From the NCBI GenBank assembly GCA_010093485.1, contig MU001501.1:1505052-1569051 (forward strand): 64,000 nt of DNA, written 5' to 3'. The position numbers and the translations under genes are program-made. Shown here one piece after another: positions 33,601 to 45,723 of the stretch. Each line of letters begins with the position of its first letter. Position 1 is the stretch's first letter. The DNA is from Karstenula rhodostoma CBS 690.94 (lineage: Eukaryota; Ascomycota; Dothideomycetes; Pleosporales; Didymosphaeriaceae). A model generated the notes under the pieces. It worked only from the letters and a program-made list of their open reading frames with translations, was not told where the DNA came from and made no database searches.

Positions 33601-33699
33601 CGAGTTGGCACCATATCCTTTGCCTAGATGCGCAGGGTCGCTGGGTGTAGGGATGCCATCGTAGGCGCCCGAGGGCGTGACAGGTCGGTGGGACGCCAT
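30639..33699 (-). CDS. Slm1/Slm2-like PH domain protein
   Basis: Binds plasma-membrane phosphatidylinositol 4,5-bisphosphate and, in yeast, links eisosomes to TORC2 signalling. Five exons (33141-33699, 32259-33084, 32067-32206, 31966-32020, 30639-31920; introns of 45-56 bases) give 953 residues. Order: a Ser/Arg-rich N-terminus with RSGSLKRSSSSRR-like basic clusters; a coiled F-BAR-like region at about 185-460 (LLKDLITYFREVGASYE, DANKILRDYHKQALSESNK); and a PH domain at about 465-560 assembled from exons 2 to 5 (SKYLKSYTPGWYVLSPTHLHEF, SYKFVIKGRQTGSMHRGHTW). The last 400 residues are Gln/Pro/Ala-rich and probably disordered. Each splice restores the PH fold, which supports the model. The start is the first ATG of exon 1. 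Confidence 0.92.
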
Positions 33700-34915
33700 T
33701 GCGAGCAGTTGTCACGGGGCGTATGGGAAGCCCTTGGCGGATATCGAGGACGGTGGGGCTGAACTGTGGTGTTGTAGGTCGCAAGCTCCAGCAGCTCTCG
33801 CGGAGGCCTCGGGAATGACGTTTGCACGGGGGTCTGCAGTTCTAAAGGAGAGGAGGCCCAACGCGGAGCGGTCACGCAGACGAAGCCCGAGTGTGCGGGG
33901 AGATTACTACAAGTTAGGCGCGTAGATCGCTCGGATTGGGAAATGCGCGCGGGCTCTCTGAAGCTGCAACAAATACCAAAGGGGAACCCACCGCCGACAA
34001 GAGCGTTTTGTTGTCTCCCAAGCAGGCATAAATGATGTCATTCCCGAGGTCAGCTTGCTGGCTCTGGCCTTGGCAGAGTTGTTCAACACCAAAGATCGTC
34101 ATCAGTACCCTCCACCGAACACCTCGCGCCGCTCACTAGCCTTTCTGAGCAACGTCCATCTCCTATGATCTGGCATTGCCGCGTCTCCCGGGCGCATCGT
34201 ACCCCTTCACAACCTTTCATGACGGCGCGAGTGGAACTCGGTGCTTGTGAGTTGTCACATGTTGAACTGCGTGGCATTCAAGCCAAGGCGCGCGGTGCTC
34301 ATCGCCCTTAAATTGTACCGCCAGTTCTGGTTCCAGGGGTGTCACTAGCCACACCTTTCACAATTGACAGCATTCGGCACGTGCTAGCCTGCATATGTGG
34401 AGATGATCTGCCGGCTCTGCCGGGATCTGACGACGGCCTTGCAGACGTGTGGCTTCCTCCGACTGTAACCTGCAACCCTGTTTTACAATTTTTAGCGCGG
34501 CGATGACAGATACCGTGCATCGAAGCCATTTTGCGGTGGAGTGCACTTGTCGCCAGTCTCGTCGACTACAATGCCTCCACAAGGCCACTCCTGGATTCCT
34601 CTCCCCAGGCCACTCAAGAAGCACTCAACCAAAAGACATGTGGCAATCCACAGCGCAAGACTTTCCGAATGTTTATGATTTCCAGATGCTACGTCCGTGT
34701 AAAAGTCTAGCGGAATTTTGAACATGAAGTGTATCCCGTTCTACCTCGCGCAGATTGTCTCGACGGCCGGGGGCGCTCCCACGACGGGGCACATGCCTCC
34801 CGCTCAGTCCAACCCTCCCAGCATTCCTATGCGCCAAAAGCCCAATGCGATCCGTCTATCATGCAGTTCGTATGGTATCGTTCAGTCCAAGTCGCGCCCA
34901 CGCTGTCCACGATAT
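33700..34915. other. Intergenic region, no supported gene
   Basis: No gene is supported in 1.2 kb. Frames on both strands are short and lack motifs. It contains the promoter of the Slm1-like gene and the 3' flank of the ribosomal protein gene. Confidence 0.4.
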
Positions 34916-35234
34916 CTATTTGACCGGGCTCCACACCTTCTCGAGCAGACCGCTCTGCTGCGCCAGCCTGTTCAGCGAGTCGTCCGCCTCGCCCATTGCC
35001 CGCACGAAACCGCAAAGTGCGAAGATGGTGTTGTCGCCGGGAATGGCGCGGCCGTTGCCATCGACGTTGGCGACGGAGATCTGGACCGAACCGTGGTCAT
35101 CGGGGCGGATGAGGCGGTTGGTTGCGCTGCACTTGCGCGGGATGTAGCTGCGAGGTATTAGCTATGAAGGGTTTCCAAAACCAAGGGCCAATGGTGGCTT
35201 ACAGATCTACGAGCTCGCCTCTTTCGTTCTCCAT
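34916..35234 (-). CDS. RPS21: 40S ribosomal protein S21 (eS21)
   Basis: A eukaryote-specific small-subunit protein needed for 18S rRNA maturation and 40S structure. Exon 1 (35203-35234) codes for [10 protein letters not shown]; after a 55-base intron (GTAAGC...CGCAG) exon 2 (34916-35147) continues [47 protein letters not shown] and [18 protein letters not shown]. The product is 87 residues, exactly the family's usual length, and matches yeast Rps21 along its whole length. An early intron after about ten codons is common in fungal ribosomal protein genes. Codon bias favours C-ending codons, as expected for high expression. Confidence 0.96.
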
Positions 35235-35720
35235 TGTGTCGAAATTGGGGAGTTTGGGTGGGCTACAACCAACGTCAGCAATGCGACAAAATCCGAGGCA
35301 CTGCTACTTACGTACGGTGATTGGGAGCGTGCAGCGTGTGGCGTGTGTAGAGTTCTGAATTTCCAATGTTGTTTTCGAACAGTGAGTGCGGAAAAAAGAT
35401 AAGATAAGCGAGATCTTCACCGCCACACCAGCAACCAGCCACATTTTCACGTCGACCCTCTATGCATGCAGTCTTGCTCGAAGCTCAGAGTCTTCGTCAA
35501 TTCCATGTTGTCTTATCCAGAACGGGGGTATCTACAGGGCCGCAATGCAGCCCTTTGCGCCGCGTAATACCATGAACATCCTTTCCCACGCCCATTCCAA
35601 TCAATCCACCATGCGTCCACTGCAAACCAATGTTTATCCACACCGCCAATAATGATTCGAAACCGTGCTTTAAGAATGCACATAAGAAAACCCCGTTCAT
35701 ACTACATCCACATTGGATCC
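35235..35720. other. Intergenic between S21 promoter and Ubp2 3' end
   Basis: No gene is supported. The left part is the S21 promoter and 5' UTR. The frames at 35386-35652 and 35497-35730 have no motif. Confidence 0.4.
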
Positions 35721-38700
35721 TCAGGCGCACTTGGTGGCGGTTGACATGTCGCCTAAAGACGAAGATGCTCCATATTTTTTTGGACCATACGGCATCTCCT
35801 CCGCACTCTCTTGGAATCGCACCCGCTTCTCAAGCTTCTTATTCGAGCCATGCACCGCAGTCTTGCTTTTCTTGTCTGGTGAGCCAGGCCCCGTGAAGTC
35901 TCGGGCGACCCGCTTGTTGGGAGATTTGGGGGGAGTGCTGCCGGATCTTCGGTCGAACTGGAATGCTTGAACCATTTTATTCAGCGAGTGATATGGTTCC
36001 GAATTCCAGGGTTTATATGGTGAAGCAGGCTGACGAATCGGACAATCGAACGCTTGATGGTCATGATCGACGATTCGGCCGTCTTTCGTGAGCACAGGAG
36101 AGGGAGAATCATCTTGAGAATCGGACGAACTAAGTGGGCTGGACCTAGGACACGAGTACGATTAGCACAGCAAATGGTGCTAGTCGTGCGTCATGTCACA
36201 AGGGTAGATCGAGGCGTATGCCTTGCGACCCTTACTTCTCCTGTCCATCAAGAACCTCAAGCTTGGTGTAATCGTCCACGTGTACCACATTCGAGGACGG
36301 AGCGTCCGTCATCTCCACATCGCCGTGCTGAGTAGTCTCGCCATTCTGCGACCCCTTCGCTTCATGCAGCTCCCTGTGCAAGGCTTCCGTGTACTCGGTG
36401 GCCACATCATCGCGGACGTACACAATGCCGGTACTTGTGGGCGGTCGATCCTGCTCTACCTTCTTAAGGATGGTCTCTTCTGATTCCAAAGTGACCGTTT
36501 CATCGTTATATTTGCGCCAAATGTCATTTTGGAAGTCGTAGATGTATATCCAGTAATGACCTCCGCTGTGCGAGCCTGCATGCATGAAAATAGCATGTAG
36601 TCTGTACGGATGATCTTTGCAGTTCTCAAAAACCGAGTCGATCTGCTGCTCCAGCTTATCCATGCGGTCATGAATCTCGGCAAGTTCCGGGCGAAGTTCA
36701 TCAGCGCGTTTGTTGAGCTGTTCCGCGATTGTCCCCTGAGGTACCGGACTGGGGTCACGCTGCTTTGGAGATGCCTGCGGAGGTTCACTGGCCGCCTCTG
36801 GCGACTGTTCCTCAAGTTTCGTAACGAGGACAGCAGTCTCGTCTAAAACACCCGGGAGATCAACGTCCTTGAAGTCGGTCTCTTTGATAAGTTTCTTGCG
36901 GGTTTCGAGGGCTCTCAACTCAGCCTGGAGTTGCCACTGCTGGTTTCGGAGCTCTTGTAATTTCTCTTCGGAGAGCGATTTCGTCGACTTCAAGTACCTG
37001 TCCAAGTATAGAACCTTGTCCAGCGCTAGATGTGACTCGTCTTTCCGAGCACGGCCATTTTCAAACTGCAGGCGCCGAACGTTGATGATTTGGACTGGGG
37101 CAGCTGTATCGAAGATCTCGTATTTGGTGACGCCGCCTTCGAGTTCGGTAAGGCCAAACTCGTCGTCCAGGGCGGCACAAATCGATCGGTCTCTACCCTT
37201 CGTCGATACGAGAAGGTTGTCTTGGAGGTCGGACTTTGGGATATCCTTGTCTTTGGTTTTACGCACAGTTGTGACGTTTGAAAAGAAGGTCTTCTTGATC
37301 AGGTCGAGCTGCTCACCGTCCTGCAGCACATCTTCTCCCTGGAAGGCGCATGAGAGTAGGTCAAATACGTTGTTCAAGATCTCAGCGGCGTCTTGCTGTT
37401 GGGCTACGTCTTCGAGCTTCTTGAGGCCAATGTCAACCGTGGCTTGTGGCCGAGGAGGAATTGGAGGAGGTCGCGATGGTGGTTCTGATCGGGTGGTCAC
37501 GGTATTGTCTGGCTTGTCCGATGATGCCGTCAGATCCATAGCCTTCATGCTATCAGCGTCGCCTTCAGCGTCACCCATTACAGAATCAGCCGGGGAAGGT
37601 GGCAACGACGTCGTATGGAATCCTGGTGGGAGCATAGGCCCACTGACTGGCATGTCTCCGATCTTGCCTAACCCTGAGGACGGACGGGTGGGTGCATTAC
37701 TCTCGCTTGCGATATCTGTGCTTTCGCCCCTCGTAAGTGCCAAAGCAGCGAGCGATCGCTCGGGGCGGATGTTGTGTTCGTTTGCAGTGATCATGCGCTT
37801 GAATAGAGTTTGCAGCTCTCGGACAACTATGGTCATCAGTCCTGTACAAGAATTCCCTGCTTTAGCGTCTAGGTTATGTGGTCCATGTACTCACATTGCT
37901 GACCAGTCTCGGCCCTCGCGCGGGAAACGGCAGTCCTTCCCACGCGCTTCGGCTCCAGAGCTTCGGGCGAGAGGTCCTGGAAGTGTTTGTCGCAGTCGAT
38001 AACCATGTCGCGCAATGGCTTGACGGTAAACAAGAACTGCAATACGCTATTCAGGTAGCAAGTATTGCCAATGTTGCAGCAACCCACGGGCCACTCGTGC
38101 AACTCGAAATTTTGACCGCTGGGTTGCTGATCGCTCCCATAGGAATTCTCCTGGTCTTGCCGGACTTTTTGAAGAGCAGTCTCAAGCCTTTGTGCGTTTT
38201 CTGGAGAATCTGATATCATCCCGTCATACAGCGTTTGCAACACGCTCGGGTCGAGTTTCGACGATCTGTCAGTGATGCCTAGGGTGGCATAAGCTTCAGC
38301 AGCGTCCATCTCAGCCGCATCCATCTGTCCTGTTTCCAACCATTGCCACAACCGCTGACTTTTGCGATGGTCTGCAATGACTCTAACCGCCTTCCTTCCG
38401 GTATCGGCTTCCTCAGGGCTGTCGTTTACTTTCGATGTGAACATGGTGATGACGAAGTCATCGCCTGAAAGTTCCACAGAATCCGGAAGGTTCAGCCAGG
38501 CGAGCGCTTCGGCATAGGTTTCTATAGAGTTTGAGGCCGCTCGTTGTATCATGTCGCTATCCCTGACAAGACCAATGATTCGCAGGGCGCTTCTGGCTTC
38601 CTCAACCTGTCTGGGACCGATGTCTGACAATCGAGATTTGAACTGGTTGGTGATGATGTCGTCGCTAAGAGCAGTGGCATGGGAAGGATCTATACCGAGC

Positions 38701-40041
38701 GTGCGGTAGGCATGGACGACATCTTGCCGCGTGAACAACCCTTGGGACTCAAGAATTGCACTTTGTGTGAACAGCATCTCACTGTCGCGGCCCTTGGCCA
38801 GATCTTTCAAGCATTCGAAGTAGTAGGATGTGTTGACTGGATCCATTGCGACTTGACGATCGTAGGCGAAGATCAATAGCCGATCAGCAAAATCCGCCAA
38901 TGCGCCGAGGCCAGCGTAATAGGGGTGATCTTCTTCGCGGTGTGAGTTCCGGGTCTCTCTCCGACCGCCTTGCCTGAGTTCGTAGTCGTCGCAGCCTAAA
39001 GCCAGTTCGATGTAGTTGCGGGCGGGGACAAGAGTCATTGGGTTGCGACGCGCAGTAGAGCGCTCCGATTCAGGAAAGCCTAGGATGATGGCATTGAGTT
39101 CAAAACGCGCATCATCGATGATGTTACGAGTAGTCGTCTCGAGACTATCCAAAGGATGCTGAGCCTCTGAAGGCTTTGGCAGATACCATCCGTCTGTGCT
39201 GTTGCCGTCCGCATCCACTTCTACCGCAAAAGTAAAGCCTAGCTTTTTAAGAATCTCGTCGCAGTCCCGTCCAAAGGTCTTGAGGAACTTCCGGTTCAAA
39301 AGGGGTATCCTAGTCTTGCCTTTTGTTGGATTGAAACTGTCATGCAGATACGTGTTCAGAAAATTTGGTGCATCAATGGACTGGGCCATGTCAGGATCAG
39401 CGCGGTCTCCGTTGATTTCCTTTGCACGCTCCCATCGTCTCCGTAGGTTTGCCGGGTCCGTGAGCAAGGCAACGTCAGAGTCAGAGAGGCGAGGCGGGTG
39501 TATGCGTATACGTAGGACGACGGGGCATTTGTCCGCCGAACAATAGAAGGAATACGATCGCGGTTTGTTATGACCGCCTAGACTCTCAGATCTTAACGGA
39601 TCTTCCTCGCCAGAAAACATGAAATGATGGAGCGGGAAGTCAGGGTTGGTCTTCCTGCATGGGTAGTTCTGGGGGCCATCGTCGCGGAAATCGACCCAGA
39701 TGTCAAAGTGCCAGCGACAATTCCTGCAATAGACAGCAACTCTGTATGTCGTGTTCTCATCCGGGTCTATGCCTTTCTGCGGGACTGCACTCTGCTCTTC
39801 CTTTAGCTGTACATCGTGGCGGCAGTTCCGACGTGGGACGGAGGAGGTCGGAGCAGCATGGGGGTCATGATGCGGCGGCGGGGACGTGAGCAGGTTCCTG
39901 CCCGCGAGGCTCTCGTAGCGCGGATCGTATGTGAGAAGGTCCTGTAGCAGCAGAGGCGCCGTTTTACCTGTGAGAGAGCATGATCAGTTGCTAGGACGCA
40001 TGGTACGCAGCGTTCTCGTGCGACTGACCTGGGCCAAGCAT
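35721..40041 (-). CDS. Ubp2-like ubiquitin carboxyl-terminal hydrolase
   Basis: A cysteine protease of the USP family that removes ubiquitin chains; yeast Ubp2 antagonises Rsp5 and trims K63 chains. Exons: 40029-40041, 37895-39967, 36236-37826 and, less surely, 35721-36144. With four exons the protein has 1,366 residues; if intron 3 is kept it ends at a TAA at 36232, giving 1,226. The start MLGPGKTAPLLLQDLL comes from a 13-base first exon. A Cys-rich module (CRNCRWHFDIW) lies near residue 90. Three helical repeats at about 400-620 (YRTLGIDPS, LAWLNLPDS, YATLGITDR) resemble the UBA-like repeats of Ubp2. The Cys box is VGCCNIGNTCYLNSVLQFL at about 640, and the His box is HSGGHYWIYIYD near 1130. 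A coiled-coil insertion splits the catalytic domain, as in Ubp2. Divergent from the NDUFA11-type gene. Confidence 0.9.
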
Positions 40042-40511
40042 GACTGCCGCTGCGGAGGGGTCCGGTGGAAGCTGTGCTGAAGAATATCGTGCACAAAGCT
40101 GCAGACGCAAGAACTGCACACGTCGGATGGGGGACGGACGTGGCAGGAAGCAGGGTAGGCGCGGGGCAGGCTCGTCAAGTGGAAGGTGCGGGTGTGCTCT
40201 ATCGTCTCTAGGCGGCAGTCGCGCAACCGGACCAGAAGCAGGTCGCGCTGGCCACAATTATTATTGTGAAACGAAGGCCCACTTCCGGCGATGTTCAGGC
40301 TCGTGAGGGCAAGCGGGTCGCAGTTTGGCCAGACGGAAAGCCAGCAGTCCCCCGAAGCGGCGTTGCGGGTGAGACATTTGGCCTGCCGTCGACACATGCG
40401 GTGATGCGCGCCAAGGCGTGGGAGAGCTGCGCTGTCGCTAGCGCCGCCGCGACTCAACTTCAACCTCCAGAGAGCTCCGCAACGACCTCCACCGCCCCAA
40501 TTGCGCCCGCC

Positions 40512-41279
40512 ATGGCCTCCCACGACGATACCTACCACCCGCGAGACACGCTTGCGAACACGGCGAACACGACCCTGCAGCTCTCCGTCGCTGGCGCCGT
40601 CGTTGCGGGTGTGCAGAACACGCTCCGGAAGCAGAATGTCGGTGCTATGGGCATCGTTACCCGCTCGGGCGGCATAATTGCACTCTTCGGTGCGTGTCAA
40701 TTGGAACACACACTGGAAGCTCGGTGGAACTAACGGATGTACAGCGGGTGTGGGAGCCTTGTACCAATTCACAAAGGACGCAACCGCGAACCTGCGTCAG
40801 AAGGACGATACCTACGGCGAGGCCCTCGCGGGCTTCGTGGGCGGCACCGCAGTCGGCGTCCATAGTGTGTACTCTCGTTTCGTGTTTAGAGCTTGAACTG
40901 ACTGCTGTAGGGGGAAGCATTCCGATAGTCATCGGTGCGGGCGCTGGCTTCAGCGTTGCCTGCGCTGCCTTCAGATATAGCAACGGCCTGGGCGGCTACG
41001 CAATCAAGGAGGATGACGAGGACGAGGTTGCCCGGAAAGAGGAGATGCGCAAGATGCGCCGGAGACCACTTCAGGAGACCCTCGATCAGCTTGGTGAGGG
41101 CCGAGGTATGTTCCATCACATATGACCCATGCTGCCCGCGGCTAACATCGATAGGGATCTACGGTCCCGGCTACGAGGAGCGGAGGCGTGAGCGGTTACT
41201 GGCCAAGTACGGCATCGACGTGAAGGCGGCGCAAGAACAGTTCCGGTCGAAGAACGTAGACCCCACGGCCAGCCTCTAA
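40512..41279 (+). CDS. Complex I subunit, NDUFA11/21.3 kDa type
   Basis: An accessory membrane subunit of mitochondrial NADH:ubiquinone oxidoreductase, of the Tim17-like fold. Four exons (40512-40689, 40745-40864, 40911-41105, 41155-41279; introns of 46-55 bases) give 205 residues, as in the fungal 21.3 kDa subunit. The start MASHDDTYHPRDTLANT matches the family. Hydrophobic Gly/Ala-rich segments at about 20-35, 45-60, 88-102 and 105-122 would be membrane helices (LQLSVAGAVVAGVQNTL, GSIPIVIGAGAGFSVACAAF). The C-terminal third is charged (EDDEDEVARKEEMRKMRRR) and faces solvent. The second splice must use GTGTGT at 40865 to keep the frame. This is the second complex I subunit in the window. Confidence 0.9.
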
Positions 41280-43000
41280 ACTGCGGGCGTGTGTACATAT
41301 ATACTCCATTGAATGTGCTACCAAGACACATTTTCCTTTGTCCTGCAGCTGTCTCCTGCTTGTGTCTCGTCGCTTCAGTACTCTACGTTCTAGACCGCTA
41401 TCAAAACTTCCTTCGGTCGACTGCTCGCACGGTCATGAGACTCAGCACCCTCTGCATGACTTTACTCAGATGGGCCTCCCTCGACGTAACTCTCTGTCCT
41501 CGGTTTGCGAGATGCTTCCCACCGCACCCGCACCCTTGCAATGCTAAGCGAACCTGAATCAGCAGCAGCTCATTGGACGACGCCGTCCCCCTTGCTACTC
41601 CAGCGTCAATGGAGCGACGAAGTTCATTCATCCCAGAAATTGCTCCTCTGCAAACACGCAGCTTTTCCTGGTCGCTGAAATGGATGCAGCGGAACGAGTC
41701 TGATATATCGTCCTCGGTGAGAAGGATGAGGTTGGAAATACTTCATAGCCCACCGCCCGGCGCGTTCCATACACGTGGGTCATAGCTCGACAATGAATCG
41801 CCGTCGCTCGAATACAGACACGCACGCTTTCTTGTGTCTGGGCTACTTGGACTCGTAATCCATCACCGATGGTTCGACACACTCAGGCTACCACACATGT
41901 CACGGATGTTCTACAGTGCCATGCGGTGCACTAGACATTTTGCAAGGGGAGGTTAGACCACATACCGGCTTTCATTACTCCCATCTGCAATTGTTTTGAG
42001 AAAATGATGTTGAGGTATTGATTAAAGAGATTGATTTTATCGATGGTGCAGCTCAGGACATGGTCGAGCTTGGTGGAGAAATGGCGCCTAAGCTGGAGTC
42101 GTTTGAGACGGAAGCTGCGGGTTCAACGAGGAGAATTGCTTATAGAACGCGCTGGTACCCTGGGATTATTGTATTCGATAACACAGTTCTAGCTCTGCGG
42201 TTTCGGCGGGATGATTTCGAGCGAGATGGCTGTTTCTAGGGCCGGGCGTGTTTCCTTCGGCCTGCTTAACGAGCGCGTCAAGGCAACGAAAGGTTGGTTA
42301 AAACGACGTGTTTAGCATACAGAAACATTGTCGCTCCGCCGCACGAAACCGTCTTGTATTAGTGACGTCCACGGTGTCTCGCGCAGGAGAGACGGCCTGC
42401 TTGCTCATTGCTTTGTAATAGCTCTCGCGCGCGGCGAACAAAGGAGCAAGACACCCAAGGCTGATTACGAGAACTAGCAAGCGACTACCGACTACGCCGC
42501 ACCGGGCGTCGACGAGGTGACACCAGTCACCTCATGTACACAAAGCGAAGGCGTACTGACCCATGCTCTCGGCGCAGCCACGCACCCACCGTCCAATGCG
42601 CATTCATTCACCGTCGGCTAGCGAGCCAATCGGAGGCGCGATAGCTCCTGCCATCCTGCATGCGCGCTACAAGATGCGTCAGGCCGCGATTGCGATAGCA
42701 GTCGTGCAGGGCCCGGGAGCGCTGTGTGGGTGGGTGTGACGCGAGTTAGCAAGCAGGTGTGGTGCTTGGTCGCCGAACACCGAGCTCGTCGTGTAAACAG
42801 CCCGTGTTAATCCCCGGCGCCTGGCCCAGGTGAGTTATAACGCGTGCCTGCTGCGAGCTCGAAGGACAAGATAGATAGCTTGATTCCCGCGAGTGCATAT
42901 CCCACGCATCCTTTGTTCTGTCGTCCACTTTACCTGCTGCTTCCCCCGTTCTCACGAACACACCTACTCCACTACCCGACCAGCAAAGAAGAAAACCAAC
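41280..43000. other. Intergenic region, no supported gene
   Basis: No gene is supported in 1.7 kb. A 73-residue frame at 42018-42239 has no motif. A GC-rich block at 42480-42760 precedes the next gene and may hold its promoter. Confidence 0.4.
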
Positions 43001-43905
43001 ATGGTGAAACTTATCATTGGTGGTGCGACCGGCTTCGTCGCGACGGAGATCATCCGCCAGAGCCTCTCGAATCCTAAGATCACCACCATCTATGCGCTCG
43101 GCAGGAAACCGGTCGCTGTGCCTGAGGGCACGGCGCCAGGCGCAGATACGAGCAAGTTGAAGAGCTTGGTGGTCAAGGACTTTGAGAAGTACCCGGAGGA
43201 TGTGAAGGCGCAGCTTGCAGATGCCGATGGTGCCATCTGGTAAGTAAAATATCTTCACTAGTGACGTGGGATGTTGTTCTGGCGGCCTGTTAGCATCGAG
43301 AATGATACTGACACGTGATAACTAGGGCTCTCGCCGTCCTGCCCCAGAAAACTCGCGGCATGCCCTTTGAAGAAGTCAAGAAGATCAACCAGACGTACAC
43401 ACTCAAGGCGCTCGAGCAGATCGAGGAGGCGCGCGCCGCAAAGGGACAGAAGGGCCCGTTCCGCTTCCTCTACATTAGTGGCCCGGACACGCCGCGTACG
43501 CCTGACGGTCCTACGCCCCCGGTTTTCAAGGAGTACATTCGCTTGAAGGTGTGTGCCTGATTATTCTTTTTCCCTCTTTTTTTCAATGTAGATCAAGTTC
43601 TAAAACGAATGGCACCACAGGGCCGAATCGAAGTCGACTGCCTCGAGTTCGCCGAGAAGCACAAGGCCAGCGGCTGGGAGGCTGGCGCCGCAAAGCCCGG
43701 CCTCGTTCTTCCCAACCCGCCGGGGCTGCTCATGACGGTGGTGGGTGCGGTCGCGGGCTTGATCGCGGGCAAGATTGGGATTAGAGAGGTTGCTGCTGCG
43801 ATGGTGGACCAGGTGTCGAATGGGTTTGAGAAGGAGCCGCTGGAGAACGTGGATTTGACGAGGATCGGAAAGAAGGCTTTGGAAGCGCAGCAAGCTGCTC
43901 CCTAG
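43001..43905 (+). CDS. NAD(P)-binding Rossmann-fold protein
   Basis: Three exons (43001-43239, 43326-43548, 43621-43905; introns of 86 and 72 bases) give 248 residues. The N-terminus MVKLIIGGATGFVATEIIRQ is a classic atypical-SDR nucleotide-binding turn (GxxGxxxxE), and YALGRKPVAVPEG follows with the Arg that usually selects NADP. The central RFLYISGPDTPRTPD is the strand with the active-site Ser, but the expected YxxxK is replaced by a conserved-looking KEYIRLKGRIEVDCLEFAE segment, as in fungal HTATIP2/NmrA-like proteins. The C-terminal segment LLMTVVGAVAGLIAGKIG is hydrophobic. It may act as a redox sensor or an oxidoreductase; the substrate cannot be inferred. Confidence 0.85.
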
Positions 43906-44491
43906 AGTACGAGGTAATTTCGGCTGGATTGGATGGAAGTTCCTACGGTAAAGATTTGTTTCGTGGTTCTCCGTCGGCGCAAAGGATTTGCTTTTCCGTT
44001 CGCAATGCACTCGGCATTGATGATTCATGATCTGCTTTCCATAATATATTATTCTTACACTTCATTGAAACGGTACTTCACGCCGACTCCATTTACATAT
44101 GATTCGTGACAGAAAGAAGCCGAAGCCGAATGGACATGGACTAAGCCTTAGTCGCGGGGTAGCGAACCAGGGTTCAAAATACCTAGCATCAGATGCTGCT
44201 CCCGTTAGATGCAAACCATAGACATCATGGATCATACGTACGTGATACCAAGACCGCAAACCGCGAGTCGTTCTGCCTGACGCTGCGCAGAGGCGCGATA
44301 CCTTCCTGTCCTGAATCTAGTCCGACGATCTTCGTCATCGACATCGACCACGCGACCTAGCCCCTCCACTTTTACACACGCAACACACAACCATTGCTTC
44401 TCGGACAGAAGTTGTGGCAAAACCAGCTTGATTCAAAGCAACACACTTTCTCTCCACTACGACACGTCCGTACGACACGTCCGAACCCATC
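43906..44491. other. Intergenic and tubulin cofactor C promoter
   Basis: No gene is supported. Just upstream of the next start codon is a short direct repeat (CGTACGACACGTCCG/CGTACGACACGTCCG-like, 44461-44485). Confidence 0.4.
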
Positions 44492-45697
44492 ATGGCGACC
44501 GCCGAAGCCTCTCTGCAAGCGCGCCCAGAAGCCGCCTCCAAAGAGCGCTTCTTTCGCTACTTCCAGCGCGAAGTAATCGGTACGCAATGTTGCTCTGCCT
44601 TCCATTCCACCTATCTGACTCCTCCAGCCCTCCAAGAGCAAATGTCCCGCCTCGCCTCCACCTCCCCTACCGAACGCCCCGACGCTATCGACCACTGCCT
44701 CGCCGGCATCTCGCGCCTCTCCTCTGAAGTCAAGGACGCCTCGTCCTACATCCCCGCCTACGACCAGCGCACCTACGGCGACGCCATCAAGGCCCTCCAA
44801 GAAAAGCTGCAGAGCGTGAGGGCCGAGCTGGGCGCTGGGCCTAAGAAGTTCAAGTTCACGACCAAGAAGAATCGGAGCGCGACTAGCATCGGGGAGGCCG
44901 CTGAGATGGCGCAGAATAGGAGGCTTCTGGGGCCGGGGGGTGGTGCATGGGATAGTTCGGCGGGGAGCTCGGCGATGCATAGTGCGTTTTCGCCGACGCC
45001 GCTGGAGAAGTTGAGTCCGGGGGAGGAGAAAAGGGAACTGGAGGCGCTTGAGCAGGAGAAGAATGGGGCTGAGGCGGTGGGCGTGAAGGTCGAGGATCGT
45101 GACGGCGAGCATGTTGTGCTACCGACTTCCGAAGCGCAATCTGGGAGCTCGGCCGTGGTGTCGAATGTGAAGGGGAGCGTGGTCGATTTGTCTGCCCCCA
45201 CGATGAGCGGGGGCTCGTTCGCGACGTTGACGCTGAAGAACATTCAGGGCAGTTTGGTGGTGACTGGGCGCGTGGCGGGCCCGATTCACATGACGGATTT
45301 GGAAAACAGTGTCATTATCACGAGCTGTCGGCAGTTCCGCATGCATGGGTCGAAGAAGGTGGACGTCTATCTACATTGCTCGAGCCGGCCTATCATTGAG
45401 GATTGCGAGGACATTCGCTTCGCGCCGTTGTCACAGATCTATGTAAGTTGGATGTCCTCAGATCTCAGAATACCAGCTCACATATAACAGATGGCAGGGG
45501 ACCTCGCAAGCTCTTCAAATCAGTGGGACCAAATCGACGACTTCAAATGGCTCAAGGCAGAAGCCAGCCCTCACTGGAGCATTTTGCCGGAATCCAAGCG
45601 TATTCAGGAAGATGTCTGGAAACACCAATTATCCGGTCAAGAGAAACAAGACCCGGACAGTATCCTTCGTGCATTCGGAGTTTCTACATCCCCCTGA
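44492..45697 (+). CDS. Tubulin-folding cofactor C (TBCC)
   Basis: A GTPase-activating cofactor that, with cofactors D and E, releases native alpha/beta-tubulin dimers. Exons 44492-44579, 44628-45442 and 45491-45697 give 369 residues. The N-terminal spectrin-like helices (SKERFFRYFQREVIALQEQM, then DHCLAGISRLSSEVKDASSYIPAYD) bind tubulin. The beta-helical TBCC/CARP domain at about 205-320 includes SFATLTLKNIQGSLVVTG, GPIHMTDLENSVII and CRQFRMHGSKKVDVYLHCSS, with the arginine finger in QFRMHG. The first intron (48 bases) is stop-free and in frame, so retention would insert 16 residues between REVI and ALQEQ; the spliced form fits the family better. It is convergent with the BAHD gene; stop codons are 26 bases apart. 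Confidence 0.92.
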
Positions 45698-45723
45698 AAA
45701 CAGCCTATTCAACTTCAAGAATC

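Noticed and set aside
35721..36095. A separate 124-residue gene
   Set aside because: Its apparent start is GTG, not ATG, and coding character continues upstream to a splice acceptor in phase with the Ubp2-like gene.
36869..38002. A 377-residue plus-strand frame across the Ubp2-like gene
   Set aside because: It is antisense to the catalytic region, with a Ser-rich composition typical of shadow frames.
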